A stretch of 8,006 nt of DNA from SIG673 sp964520875 (lineage in GTDB: Bacteria; Bacillota; Clostridia; Oscillospirales; CAG-272). Below are positions 1-6,648 of this stretch, piece after piece. The stretch lies in NCBI GenBank assembly GCA_964520875.1, contig CAZFQJ010000080.1, forward strand, positions 1-8,006, read 5' to 3'. The notes under the pieces were generated by a model. That model was given only the letters and a program-made list of their open reading frames with translations. It did no database searches and was not told the origin of the DNA. Numbering within the stretch: the first letter of the stretch is position 1; the number at the start of each line of letters is the position of its first letter. Both the position numbers and the translations under genes were made by a program.

Positions 1-319
1 AAAAATGTGTTTCCTTACCGAGTACCGCCGCAACGGGCAGCAGAAAGCGGAGGGTGGAGCCGCTCTCACGGCAGTTCAGATCTCCGCCGCCCTTTGCCGC
101 TCCGTTTATGATGAATCCGTCCTCGGTGCGCTCCACCCCTGCCCCGAGTGCCTTAAGGCACTCTGCCGTCGCGTCCGTATCGGAATTTGACATAAGCACG
201 GGAATTACCGTTTTACCTTCGCAGAGTGCGGAACATATGAGCGCTCTGTGAAGATCGGATTTTGACACGGGAGCTTTGACCGTTCCTTTTACGAATGACG
301 GAAAAACGATCTTATCCAT
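1..319 (-). CDS. aroA: 3-phosphoshikimate 1-carboxyvinyltransferase (EPSP synthase), N-terminal part, cut by window edge
   Basis: EPSP synthase joins phosphoenolpyruvate to shikimate-3-phosphate, the sixth step of the cytosolic shikimate pathway. Only the first 106 codons lie inside the window; the gene continues past the left edge. The N-terminus carries the family signature PVSKSDLHRAL (residues 17-27). K20, S21 and R25 match the substrate-binding Lys, Ser and Arg of E. coli AroA. A second family motif, ESGSTLRFLLP (85-95), corresponds to the E. coli N-A-G-T-x-x-R segment, with E85 where E. coli has Asn and F92 where it has Pro101. The ATG at 319 is 14 bases after the aroB stop and is the only sensible start; a weak GAG lies 11 bases upstream, so translational coupling to aroB is likely. 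The partner gene and motifs make the identity secure; the C-terminal domain cannot be seen. Confidence 0.93.
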   Translation of the reverse strand, partial: MDKIVFPSFVKGTVKAPVSKSDLHRALICSALCEGKTVIPVLMSNSDTDATAECLKALGAGVERTEDGFIINGAAKGGGDLNCRESGSTLRFLLPVAAVLGKETHF

Positions 320-333
320 TTTGCTTCATACTC

Positions 334-1383
334 TCACTTTCCGATAGCGTAACCGAGTATCTCGGGCAGCGAATCCATATCGGTACGGTAAAGTATGCAA
401 TCGCCGAACGAACGAGGAAGAACGAGCGTTATCTTTCCTCCGGTACGCTTTTTGTCGCTCTGCATTGCAAAAAGGATATTATACGGATTCAAATCACATT
501 CCGTGGGAAGCGAATACGCTCCGAGGAGCGCTTTTGCTTTTTCCGCTTCGCCCGGAACACATATCCCCATTTTTTCCGCGGCTCTGAACGCCATGACTGT
601 TCCTATCGCCACGGCTTGACCGTGAGTATACGCGTTATCGGACGCTTTTTCTATACCGTGTCCGAAGGTATGTCCGAGATTAAGAAGCTGGCGCTTTCCC
701 GTATCGCGTTCGTCCTCGGACACTATGTCGCGCTTTATCCTCACACATTCGTATATCATATCGATCATATCACATTCCTTACAGAGCCGAGCGCCGAGAG
801 ACGGCTCGCATATTGCGGCGTACTTTATGACCTCCGCCATGCCCGAAGCGAATTCCGTTTTCGGAAGCGTATCGAACATCATCGGATCGCAAAACACCGC
901 AGACGGCTGCCAGAACGTCCCGACCTGGTTCTTCAGTCCTCCGAGATTTACACCCGTTTTTCCTCCGACGGACGAATCGACGGCTGCCAAAAGAGTCGTC
1001 GGTATCTGCACGAACTCAAGTCCGCGAAGGTATACGGACGCCGCAAATCCGGTGATATCTCCGGTTATCCCTCCGCCGAGCGCCACGAGCATATCCGAAC
1101 GGGTAAAGCGCTTTTCGTTAAGAAACGAGAGTATATTTTCTACCGTAAAAAGAGTCTTGTTATGTTCTCCCGGCGAGAAAACAAAGCTTTCGTGCGAAAC
1201 TCCGGCAAGGTCAAGTATCTTGTAAAAGCGGCTGAGGTATATTTCCGCCACGTTGGAATCGGATATAACGCACACCCTTTTACCGGGAAAATTTTCCTTT
1301 ATAAGATCGCCCGAACGCGAAAATATACCGTTTCCTATGTATATCTTGTAGTTTCTCGAACACGAGACCTCAAGAGTTTTCAT
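334..1383 (-). CDS. aroB: 3-dehydroquinate synthase
   Basis: This enzyme converts DAHP to 3-dehydroquinate, the second shikimate-pathway step, using NAD+ and a divalent metal in the cytosol. The 349-residue length is normal for the family. The Rossmann-like N-terminal domain has the glycine-rich GGGITGD (103-109). It is followed by QIPTTLLAAVDSSVGGKTGVN (126-146), with the conserved K142, and by K151. The metal ligands are E184 in GMAEVIK, H238 in NLGHTFGH, and H254 in THGQ; the 16-residue spacing between the two His matches known DHQ synthases. The ATG at 1383 follows an AAAGGA site about 11 bases upstream and lies 23 bases after the rbfA stop. aroA starts 14 bases downstream, so the two shikimate genes are co-transcribed. 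No essential residue appears to be missing. Confidence 0.97.
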   Translation of the reverse strand: MKTLEVSCSRNYKIYIGNGIFSRSGDLIKENFPGKRVCVISDSNVAEIYLSRFYKILDLAGVSHESFVFSPGEHNKTLFTVENILSFLNEKRFTRSDMLVALGGGITGDITGFAASVYLRGLEFVQIPTTLLAAVDSSVGGKTGVNLGGLKNQVGTFWQPSAVFCDPMMFDTLPKTEFASGMAEVIKYAAICEPSLGARLCKECDMIDMIYECVRIKRDIVSEDERDTGKRQLLNLGHTFGHGIEKASDNAYTHGQAVAIGTVMAFRAAEKMGICVPGEAEKAKALLGAYSLPTECDLNPYNILFAMQSDKKRTGGKITLVLPRSFGDCILYRTDMDSLPEILGYAIGK

Positions 1384-1406
1384 TTTTCGACATTCCTTTC
1401 TTAGGC

Positions 1407-1772
1407 TTACCTATCTTCTTCGTCCTTACTCGGAAGGACCTCGTTTAATATAGCGGATATCCTGTTTCCGCGCTCTATGGAATTATCGAAGATGAAATTG
1501 AGCTGAGGCGTCTCTCTTAAATTGACCTCGGAAGCGAGGTACGAGCGAAGAAAGCCCGAAGCGCCTTTAAGCGCCGTTTTTATATCCTTTTCGGTGTATT
1601 TGACCGAAAAAAACGAGAAATACACATTAGCCGTCTTAAGATCCTTTGCACAATCGACGTCGGTCACGGACACGACGCTGTTCTGTATCCTCGGATCCTT
1701 AAGCTCGCGGAGAGCCTCCGAGAGCGCATGAGTAAGCTCCTCGTTTATTCTTGTTTGTCTGAATCCTGCCAT
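1407..1772 (-). CDS. rbfA: 30S ribosome-binding factor A
   Basis: RbfA is a small KH-fold protein that binds the immature 30S subunit and helps process the 5' end of 16S rRNA. From the chosen ATG at 1772 the protein has 121 residues, the usual family size. It opens with MAGFRQTRINEEL, the typical N-terminus. Family segments visible are DPRI (26-29), KTANVYFSFF (46-55), and LRSYLASEVNLRETPQLNFI (75-94), followed by DNSIERG. The chosen start has a GGGGG Shine-Dalgarno-like run 8 bases upstream. An in-frame ATG at 1826 would add 18 residues and overlap the upstream kinase stop as ATGA, but those residues do not resemble the family. RbfA usually sits beside infB or truB; here it lies between a vitamin B6 kinase and aroB, which is less common. 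Confidence 0.92.
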   Translation of the reverse strand: MAGFRQTRINEELTHALSEALRELKDPRIQNSVVSVTDVDCAKDLKTANVYFSFFSVKYTEKDIKTALKGASGFLRSYLASEVNLRETPQLNFIFDNSIERGNRISAILNEVLPSKDEEDR

Positions 1773-1780
1773 ATCGGCTA

Positions 1781-1785
1781 CCCCC
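1781..1785 (-). promoter_or_regulatory. Ribosome binding site supporting the rbfA start at 1772
   Basis: On the minus strand this reads GGGGG and lies 8 bases before the ATG at 1772. It can pair with the CCUCC core of 16S rRNA if one G-U pair is allowed. No comparable site precedes the in-frame ATG at 1826, so this run argues for the shorter RbfA. Confidence 0.5.
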
Positions 1786-1822
1786 GTAATTATCCTTTGG
1801 TTGATATTTTTATCCGCGTCTG

Positions 1823-2659
1823 TCATCGACAAGCGAGCTTACCGAGTATTCCTTCGAAATTGACTCCGTATACATGCTCTCTCGGAGTATTCAGCATAGC
1901 GTCTCTCGTAAACGACGCCGCTTTTTTCGCCGCCTCGAATGCGTCAAGACCGCTGACGAGATATCCCGAGAACACGGAAGCGTAAACGTCGCCCGTACCG
2001 TGCACACTATACTTTAATCTATCCTCGGAACAGTAACGGGCGTTCTTTCCGTCATACACATAAACGCCTATCTTATCTTCCTCAAAGCAGACTCCCGTCA
2101 AGACCACGTTCTTTGCTCCGAGGCCGCAAAGACCGCGGCAAAGTCCCATGATATATTCTTCATCATATTTTTCCTTATATTCCGCGCCGGTAAGCATAGC
2201 GGCTTCGGTTATATTCGGAAGCAGATAGTCCGAACCGCCCGCAAGTCTCTTCATGCTTTCGGCAAATGAAGCGTCAAAGCCCGTATAGAGCACTCCGTTA
2301 TCCGCCATTGCGGGATCGGTTATTATCGGAGCGCCGGGCATGAGAAGCTTCTTTCTCATATCAAGTATCATGTCTATCTGGCGCGCGTTGCCTATATATC
2401 CCGTATACATTGCGTCAAAACGTATATCGCTCTGCTCCCAATGGGAGGCTATCTTCGGTATATCATCGGTAAGATCTCTGAAGGTGAAGTTCTTCCAGCA
2501 ACCCGTGTGCGTTGAGAGCACGGCGGAAGGAAGCATTACGGTCTCTATACCGAAGGCGGATATTATCGGAAGCGCCACCGTGAGCGAGCATTGTCCGACG
2601 CAGGATATATCCTGAACGGTCAAGAGCCTTTTTTGTGTTTTCAAAGTCGTGTTTTCCAT
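1823..2659 (-). CDS. pdxK: Pyridoxal/pyridoxamine kinase (PfkB/ribokinase superfamily)
   Basis: This is a 278-residue vitamin B6 kinase, predicted to phosphorylate pyridoxal or pyridoxamine with ATP in cofactor salvage. The N-terminal segment VQDISCVGQCSLTVALPII (15-33) and the LSTHTG stretch (48-53) match the substrate-binding region of PdxK/PdxY proteins. TDPAMAD (114-120) resembles the DPVMGD motif. NITE (149-152) is the N-x-x-E magnesium/ATP motif. HGTGD (220-224) carries the anion hole and the catalytic base D224. The ATG at 2659 is preferred over the in-frame GTG at 2665, because the AAAGGA site is 10 bases from the ATG but only 4 from the GTG. It lies 55 bases after the nuclease-like gene, and its stop is followed closely by rbfA. 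A hydroxymethylpyrimidine kinase role is less likely, given the PdxY-like N-terminus. The symbol is the family name; substrate preference is not proven. Confidence 0.86.
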   Translation of the reverse strand: MENTTLKTQKRLLTVQDISCVGQCSLTVALPIISAFGIETVMLPSAVLSTHTGCWKNFTFRDLTDDIPKIASHWEQSDIRFDAMYTGYIGNARQIDMILDMRKKLLMPGAPIITDPAMADNGVLYTGFDASFAESMKRLAGGSDYLLPNITEAAMLTGAEYKEKYDEEYIMGLCRGLCGLGAKNVVLTGVCFEEDKIGVYVYDGKNARYCSEDRLKYSVHGTGDVYASVFSGYLVSGLDAFEAAKKAASFTRDAMLNTPREHVYGVNFEGILGKLACR

Positions 2660-2669
2660 TTTCACAAAT

Positions 2670-2675
2670 TCCTTT
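2670..2675 (-). promoter_or_regulatory. Ribosome binding site deciding the kinase start
   Basis: AAAGGA on the minus strand lies 10 bases before the ATG at 2659 and only 4 bases before the alternative GTG at 2665. The spacing favours the ATG. Confidence 0.6.
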
Positions 2676-2714
2676 TAACGATAATAGTAAGTAACGGTAA
2701 TAATACGGTACGGA

Positions 2715-3722
2715 TCATTCTCCGAAAAACGCTCTGTCGACCGAATATGCGCCGTTCTCTTCTTTTATACCCATACGGCAGGACTTTGCCATATCGAAAA
2801 GACGCGCGCCGTCTATCTGTGTCACGTTCGGAAGCGCGTTTATGACAGACGCGGCTTCTTTATGGAAGCGCGACGTGGTCATGAATATACCTCGCGTTCC
2901 CTTCTCTACATATAACGCTCCGACGAATTCCTTTACCTCCTTCGGGGTAACGTTCGAATTCGACTTTTGCTTACACTGAACAAGTACTATATCTCTGAAT
3001 CCGAGCCTATCCGTCACATCTATCATGACGTCTATACCGCCGTCGTCCGAACCGCCTATGACGTTGCACGCCGACACTGTCATTCCGCATGAACGGTAAT
3101 AGCTCTCAAGGAGCATTGCGGAAAAGCTTTCGAAAAACTCTCCGCCCTTGGAATTGAGCATGGCGAGAAATTCTTCAAGCACGGAGCCGGGCTTTTTTAT
3201 GAGCACCGTATCCGAGCCTATCGAATACCGTCCGCCTACGCAGCGTAGCTTTCCTCGCCTCGTAAGCTCGCCGAGAAGCTTCAGGGTAAGGTCGGATATC
3301 GATTCGTCGTCCTCCTGCGTTTCGGTCTTATCCGCTCCGAAATACGCTATCGCCAGCTCCGTCATCTCGCGCCGCGTATACGCCCTCTCTTTTATGCGGT
3401 CCACTATGAACGGCGCAAGCTCCGCTTCCTTCACTATGGTCGCAACCGGTTTACAGAGCGATATATTTCCTTTTTCGTCGGAAACTATGTCTCCGTATTT
3501 CTGCATTTTGCCTATCGCCGTACCGACTATGCTTCTGTACATGGTAAGTACGCTTCCCGCGGAACGGTCCTTAAGCTCCGTTTCGCTCATACCCGAACGT
3601 TTCGCGACCGCGTCTATAAGTTGTCTGCGCGTAAGAGATCTGCCGTCAAGCGTCTCGCGTATATCGCTTTTTATCTTCGAAAGATATCTGCCGTAATCCT
3701 TCTTAAGCTCGGATACCGTCAT
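2715..3722 (-). CDS. Mrr-type restriction endonuclease-like protein with N-terminal winged-helix region
   Basis: The 335-residue protein has a C-terminal Mrr-like nuclease domain (about 190-315) of the PD-(D/E)XK superfamily. FFESFSAMLL (197-206) contains the conserved early Glu, GGID (228-231) gives the catalytic Asp D231, and QCK (249-251) gives Q249 and K251. SNVTPKEVKEFVGAL and FMTTSRFHKEA then follow as in Mrr proteins. Residues 1-90 and 100-170 look like two helical, winged-helix-type units (for example TRREMTELAI, RRGKLRCVGGRYSIG), probably for DNA or partner binding. Characterised Mrr proteins cleave modified DNA; here only a DNA-cleavage fold is shown and the target is unknown. No methyltransferase gene is adjacent, consistent with a type IV enzyme or a domesticated nuclease. 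The ATG at 3722 has a strong AAGGAAGGGG site upstream. It is the first gene of the leftward operon. Confidence 0.85.
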   Translation of the reverse strand: MTVSELKKDYGRYLSKIKSDIRETLDGRSLTRRQLIDAVAKRSGMSETELKDRSAGSVLTMYRSIVGTAIGKMQKYGDIVSDEKGNISLCKPVATIVKEAELAPFIVDRIKERAYTRREMTELAIAYFGADKTETQEDDESISDLTLKLLGELTRRGKLRCVGGRYSIGSDTVLIKKPGSVLEEFLAMLNSKGGEFFESFSAMLLESYYRSCGMTVSACNVIGGSDDGGIDVMIDVTDRLGFRDIVLVQCKQKSNSNVTPKEVKEFVGALYVEKGTRGIFMTTSRFHKEAASVINALPNVTQIDGARLFDMAKSCRMGIKEENGAYSVDRAFFGE

Positions 3723-3764
3723 ATCCCCGCGCCCCTTCCTTATACTAAATATTTATACAGATTA

Positions 3765-3793
3765 ATTATACAATGTGTTTCCCGTTTTGTCAA
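3765..3793 (-). promoter_or_regulatory. SigA-type consensus promoter of the leftward operon
   Basis: On the minus strand TTGACA (3788-3793) and TATAAT (3765-3770) are both perfect consensus hexamers, separated by exactly 17 bases. Transcription would start near 3758, giving a leader of about 35 bases before the nuclease-like gene at 3722. No other promoter of similar quality is seen in the gaps downstream, so this one probably drives the nuclease-like gene, the B6 kinase gene, rbfA, aroB and aroA. Confidence 0.9.
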
Positions 3794-3851
3794 GAAAAAT
3801 ATTTTGAAATGTATCGACATTTATTCGATTTTTCCGTATCTCCGCCCACGG

Positions 3852-3897
3852 AAAACCAAAAGCAGCCGCCGCGCGAGCAAATTCGCGCGGCGGCTGC
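3852..3897 (-). terminator. Intrinsic terminator of the antiporter gene
   Basis: A perfect 15-base-pair GC-rich stem (3862-3876 with 3883-3897) encloses a 6-base loop. On the minus strand it is followed by TTTTGGTTTT. It begins 13 bases after the antiporter stop codon, so it ends that transcript and insulates it from the strong promoter at 3765-3793. On the plus strand no T-run follows the stem. Confidence 0.93.
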
Positions 3898-3910
3898 CGT
3901 AAATATACCG

Positions 3911-5140
3911 TTAAGCGGTCTTTACTTCCTCTTTTTGAGGTCTTTCTATCTCGCCCGCCTTTGTAAGCACGAGCTTCGTGAGCAACGGTCCGACAAGTTC
4001 GTACACGAGAGTGGCGCAAAGCACAACCGCACGTATGCTGGAGCCGTATTCGGAAGGAAGCTCGCTTACCACTATCTGGCTCATTCCTATTGCAACTCCC
4101 GCCTGAGGCAAAAGCGCTACGCCGAGATATTTTCTTATGTTCGCTTCCTCATGTACCACCGTAGAGCCTATACGCGCTCCGAAATATTTTCCGGCGGAAC
4201 GGAGAAGAATGTAAAGAACTCCCAAAAGTCCGACCTTCGGAAGAATAGTAAGATCAAGCTCGGCTCCGGATATGACAAAGAACAAAAGGAACACAACGGG
4301 CGTCCAATGCTCGGTTATGTCAAGCATCTTTTCGCTCTCCGGATAGAAATTCGCCATAACCGCGCCTATCGACATACAAAGAAGGAGCGAAGAAAGTCCG
4401 AAAAGCGATGAGATCGAGGTTCCGAGGAATACCGCGCAGATGATAGAGGTCAATCTGTTTGAGCGCGAATGAAAGAATCCCATTCCGAATGTAAGCAAAG
4501 CGCCTATCGCAGCTCCTATCACAAGGGAGAGCACTATCTCCTTAAGCGGATCAAGCAGCATGCTGACTATATTCACCTGCTCCGTCGATACCGTAAGCTT
4601 CGCTATGGCAAGGGATATCGAGAACACCATAAGTCCCACGGCGTCGTCAAGCGCAACGACGGGCATAAGCATGTTCGTGACCGGGCCCTTGGCGTTGTAC
4701 TGTCTTACCACCATGAGCGTCGCGGCGGGCGCGGTCGCGGTGGCTATCGCTCCGAGACATATCGCAACTGCCGGCTCAAAAAAGAGGAGCAGTCCTATAT
4801 CGACGACGAGCGTAGTGGTGAGAGCCTGGAACATGGTTATTATGAGAACGCTCTTTCCTATGCTCCTTATCTTCGAAAGTCTGAATTCTCCGCCTATCGA
4901 AAAGGCTATGAATCCGAGCGCTACGTTGACGAGAAGCGTCAGCTCCTCAACCCAAACTGCCGGGATTATCTGAAGAAAGCACGGACCTATAAGAACGCCG
5001 CTCACGAGATATCCCGTAACGTTCGGAAGTCCGAGCTTTTTGACTATCCTGTTGAACACAAGTCCCACGGCTATCGCAACGCCGAGCGAAAGCAGGATAT
5101 CCTTTGAGAAAAAAGCTCCTATCGAATTGAAAATACTCAC
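3911..5140 (-). CDS. CPA2-family Na+(K+)/H+ antiporter, membrane protein without regulatory domain
   Basis: A 409-residue inner-membrane protein made almost entirely of hydrophobic segments (roughly 12-13 helices), predicted to exchange Na+ or K+ for protons. The CPA2 core is clear. GLPNVTGYLVSGVLIGP (37-53) is the N-terminal family motif. TATAPAAT (134-141) is the unwound helix, ALDDAVGL (163-170) holds the paired D165/D166, and LLPQAGVAIG (343-352) marks a late helix. The Asp pair resembles the DD of NapA-type electrogenic antiporters; K318 may match the Lys that partners it. No C-terminal TrkA-N (RCK) domain follows, so this is not a Kef-type glutathione-gated channel. The GTG start at 5140 is preceded by AAAGGA about 10 bases upstream; no in-frame ATG fits as well. 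It is a single-gene transcript with its own promoter and terminator. Confidence 0.93.
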   Translation of the reverse strand: MSIFNSIGAFFSKDILLSLGVAIAVGLVFNRIVKKLGLPNVTGYLVSGVLIGPCFLQIIPAVWVEELTLLVNVALGFIAFSIGGEFRLSKIRSIGKSVLIITMFQALTTTLVVDIGLLLFFEPAVAICLGAIATATAPAATLMVVRQYNAKGPVTNMLMPVVALDDAVGLMVFSISLAIAKLTVSTEQVNIVSMLLDPLKEIVLSLVIGAAIGALLTFGMGFFHSRSNRLTSIICAVFLGTSISSLFGLSSLLLCMSIGAVMANFYPESEKMLDITEHWTPVVFLLFFVISGAELDLTILPKVGLLGVLYILLRSAGKYFGARIGSTVVHEEANIRKYLGVALLPQAGVAIGMSQIVVSELPSEYGSSIRAVVLCATLVYELVGPLLTKLVLTKAGEIERPQKEEVKTA

Positions 5141-5163
5141 AAAAAACAGATCCTTTCTTTGAA

Positions 5164-5180
5164 GCGCGCACCATACGCGC
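5164..5180 (-). other. Small GC hairpin in the antiporter leader
   Basis: In the predicted leader RNA, GCGCG and CGCGC pair (5164-5168 with 5176-5180), with one extra G-U pair possible and a loop of about 5 bases. It ends 8 bases before the AAAGGA ribosome binding site at 5151-5156. It is short and has no T-run, so it is not a terminator. A role in translation is possible but unproven. Confidence 0.35.
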
Positions 5181-5207
5181 GTTTTCTTCGTTTTTCATAA
5201 CTTTATA

Positions 5208-5236
5208 ATTATACTACCTGTGCAATTTAAAATCAA
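5208..5236 (-). promoter_or_regulatory. SigA-type promoter of the antiporter gene
   Basis: On the minus strand TTGATT (5231-5236) and a perfect TATAAT (5208-5213) are separated by 17 bases. The predicted start site near 5201 leaves a leader of about 60 bases before the GTG at 5140. Confidence 0.82.
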
Positions 5237-5372
5237 GCGTATTTTTAAATAAAAATTCACATTCGACAGGATTTTTCTTTTGTCACTTTTTCCTTACACC
5301 CGAAAAACAGATGACTCGGTCGAAAAAAACGAACATTGATTTGTATAAATCGTCTAATTAACGAAATAGGTC

Positions 5373-5401
5373 TTGCGCCGAGCGAAATTTTGTGACATAA
5401 T
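5373..5401 (+). promoter_or_regulatory. Probable SigA-type promoter of the CDF-aroEK operon
   Basis: TTGCGC (5373-5378) and CATAAT (5396-5401) are separated by 17 bases, a fair but not perfect match. Transcription would begin near 5408, about 30 bases before the ATG at 5440. That leader is too short to hold a metal riboswitch. Confidence 0.65.
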
Positions 5402-5410
5402 GAAGTGTGA
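5391..5410 (+). repeat. TGTGA direct repeat over the CDF promoter
   Basis: TGTGA occurs at 5391-5395 and again at 5406-5410, in phase 15 bases apart. When the 15-base units starting at each TGTGA are aligned, 10 of 15 positions agree. The pair brackets the -10 box, a place where a repressor could act. No known regulator site is recognised. Confidence 0.3.
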
Positions 5411-5439
5411 TATTTTAAGGAAACAAGGCGGTAAACTTA

Positions 5440-6648
5440 ATGGTTGGACTTATTATCAAAAAAACGGTGCGAAACGCAAAAAAGACAGATGATCCGAACG
5501 TTCGCTCCGCATACGGAACGGTGTGCGGTATATTCGGAATATTTCTGAATATCGTTCTGTTTGCCGTAAAGCTCTTTGCGGGACTCATCTCCGGCTCTCT
5601 CGCGGTCACGGCGGACGCCTTCAACAACCTGTCGGACGCCGGCTCGTCGGTCATAACATTAGCGGGATTTAGGCTCGCGGCAAAAAAGCCCGATCCCGAT
5701 CATCCGTTCGGACACGGACGGCTGGAATACGTTTCCGGACTGATAGTCGCGCTCCTTATAATCCTCGTCGGAACGGAGCTTGCCAAAAGCTCGATCGAAA
5801 AGCTCTTTTATCCGACCACGCCGGATTTCGGACTGCTTACCGCGGTCATACTTATCATTTCGATACTCGGAAAGCTCTACATGAGCTTCTACAATAAAAA
5901 ATACGGAAAGCTGATAGATTCCTCCGCTATGCTTGCGACCGCGTCCGATAGCTTAAGCGACGCCATTTCGACATTCGCGGTGCTTGCCGCGGGTATCGTC
6001 TGCCGTGTAAGCGGTTTCGTTTACATCGACAGTATCTGCGGTCTACTCGTATCGGTATTCATAATAACGGCCGGTATACGCGCGGCAAAGGATACCGTTT
6101 CTCCGCTTCTTGGTCAAGCCCCGAGCGAGGAATTCGTAAACAAAGTATCCGAGCTTGCCCTTTCCGACAAAAAGATACTCGGCATACACGATATGGTGGT
6201 CCACGATTACGGTCCGGGACGCGTCATGGTCTCGCTCCATGCCGAGGTTTCGGGCGACGAGAACGTATACGAGCTGCACGAAACGATAGACCGTCTTGAG
6301 ATGCTCATATCGGGAAAGCTCGGCTGCGAGACCGTGATACATCTTGATCCTACCGACGTAAACGACGTTCGGCTCACCGAGATACGCCAAATGATAGCGA
6401 CGGCGGTAGCGAAGCTCGATACGAACGCCTCCTTCCACGACGTAAGGATAGTTCCGGGAGAGACGCGTTCCAATGTGATATTCGATCTCGTCCTGCCTTC
6501 GGACGCGAAATACTCGGAAAAAGAAGCGAAGGCTTTCATAAGCGAATTCGTCTCGTCATACGATCAAACCTGCCGTTGCGTCATAAAAACGGACAGAAAT
6601 TACATAAAAACAACGCATATACCCGAAAGGACAAAAGCAGATGAATAA
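5440..6648 (+). CDS. Cation diffusion facilitator transporter, MntE-like, with tandem C-terminal domains
   Basis: A 402-residue inner-membrane metal/proton antiporter of the CDF family, predicted to export divalent metal. Six membrane segments lie at about 30-50, 52-72, 97-115, 131-149, 175-192 and 195-213. The transport site has N62 and D66 (NNLSD) in segment 2 and D170 and D174 (DSLSD) at segment 5. An Asn-Asp/Asp-Asp quartet is, as recalled, the manganese type, whereas zinc exporters usually have His. DHPFGHGRLEY (87-97) is the next family motif. The cytoplasmic domain (about 225-305) has H250, H255, H267 and H301. Residues 312-388 look like a second copy, with FHD (332-334) matching IHD (249-251). 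The ATG at 5440 follows AAGGCGG by 8 bases. The end overlaps aroEK by 8 bases, so the two are co-transcribed. Metal choice is inferred. Confidence 0.93.
   Translation: MVGLIIKKTVRNAKKTDDPNVRSAYGTVCGIFGIFLNIVLFAVKLFAGLISGSLAVTADAFNNLSDAGSSVITLAGFRLAAKKPDPDHPFGHGRLEYVSGLIVALLIILVGTELAKSSIEKLFYPTTPDFGLLTAVILIISILGKLYMSFYNKKYGKLIDSSAMLATASDSLSDAISTFAVLAAGIVCRVSGFVYIDSICGLLVSVFIITAGIRAAKDTVSPLLGQAPSEEFVNKVSELALSDKKILGIHDMVVHDYGPGRVMVSLHAEVSGDENVYELHETIDRLEMLISGKLGCETVIHLDPTDVNDVRLTEIRQMIATAVAKLDTNASFHDVRIVPGETRSNVIFDLVLPSDAKYSEKEAKAFISEFVSSYDQTCRCVIKTDRNYIKTTHIPERTKADE

Larger units (their letters stand above)
5199..5439. other. Divergent intergenic region between antiporter and CDF genes
   Basis: This 241-base AT-rich stretch carries the start regions of two genes read in opposite directions. 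A leftward promoter lies at 5208-5236 and a rightward one at 5373-5401. The 136 bases between the two -35 boxes hold no credible gene, RNA gene or strong hairpin. They are mostly A- and T-runs and could contain operator sites, but no clear inverted repeat was found. Confidence 0.6.

Noticed and set aside
146..163. Perfect 18-base palindrome (GAGTGCCTT and its complement)
   Set aside because: It lies inside the aroA coding sequence, encoding the family-typical ECLKAL, with no T-run and no intergenic context. Chance is the simplest explanation.
295..1404. Long plus-strand open frame opposite aroB (369 codons)
   Set aside because: It is exactly antisense to a clear aroB, has no recognisable domain or suitable ribosome binding site, and is rich in Arg, Tyr and His as expected of a shadow frame. 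Few TTA, CTA or TCA codons in aroB explain the lack of stops.
2660..2714. Promoter or hairpin in the nuclease-kinase gap
   Set aside because: ACCGT repeats occur in direct, not inverted, orientation, and no -35/-10 pair with proper spacing is present.
3762..4411. Open frames across the antiporter 3' end and the terminator
   Set aside because: They cross a strong terminator or the consensus promoter, overlap a well-supported antiporter gene and show no protein family features.
3911..5140. Kef-type glutathione-gated K+ efflux system
   Set aside because: The protein ends soon after the last membrane segment and lacks the TrkA-N regulatory domain, and no KefF/KefG-like gene is adjacent.
4947..5198. 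Short leader peptide frame starting at the minus-strand ATG at 5198
   Set aside because: It reads out of frame into the antiporter gene for dozens of codons, with no ribosome binding site of its own visible near the predicted transcript start.
5337..5361. Possible second rightward promoter around TATAAA at 5344-5349
   Set aside because: No -35 hexamer is found 16-18 bases upstream and there is no TGn extension.
5415..5424. TTAAGGAAAC resembling half of a Bacillus MntR box
   Set aside because: The other half-site is absent, and the AAGGAAA part is ordinary purine-rich sequence near a ribosome binding site. The comparison is from memory only.
5402..5439. Manganese (yybP-ykoY) riboswitch before the CDF gene
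   Set aside because: The predicted leader is only about 30 bases, far too short for that structure, and no matching hairpins are seen.
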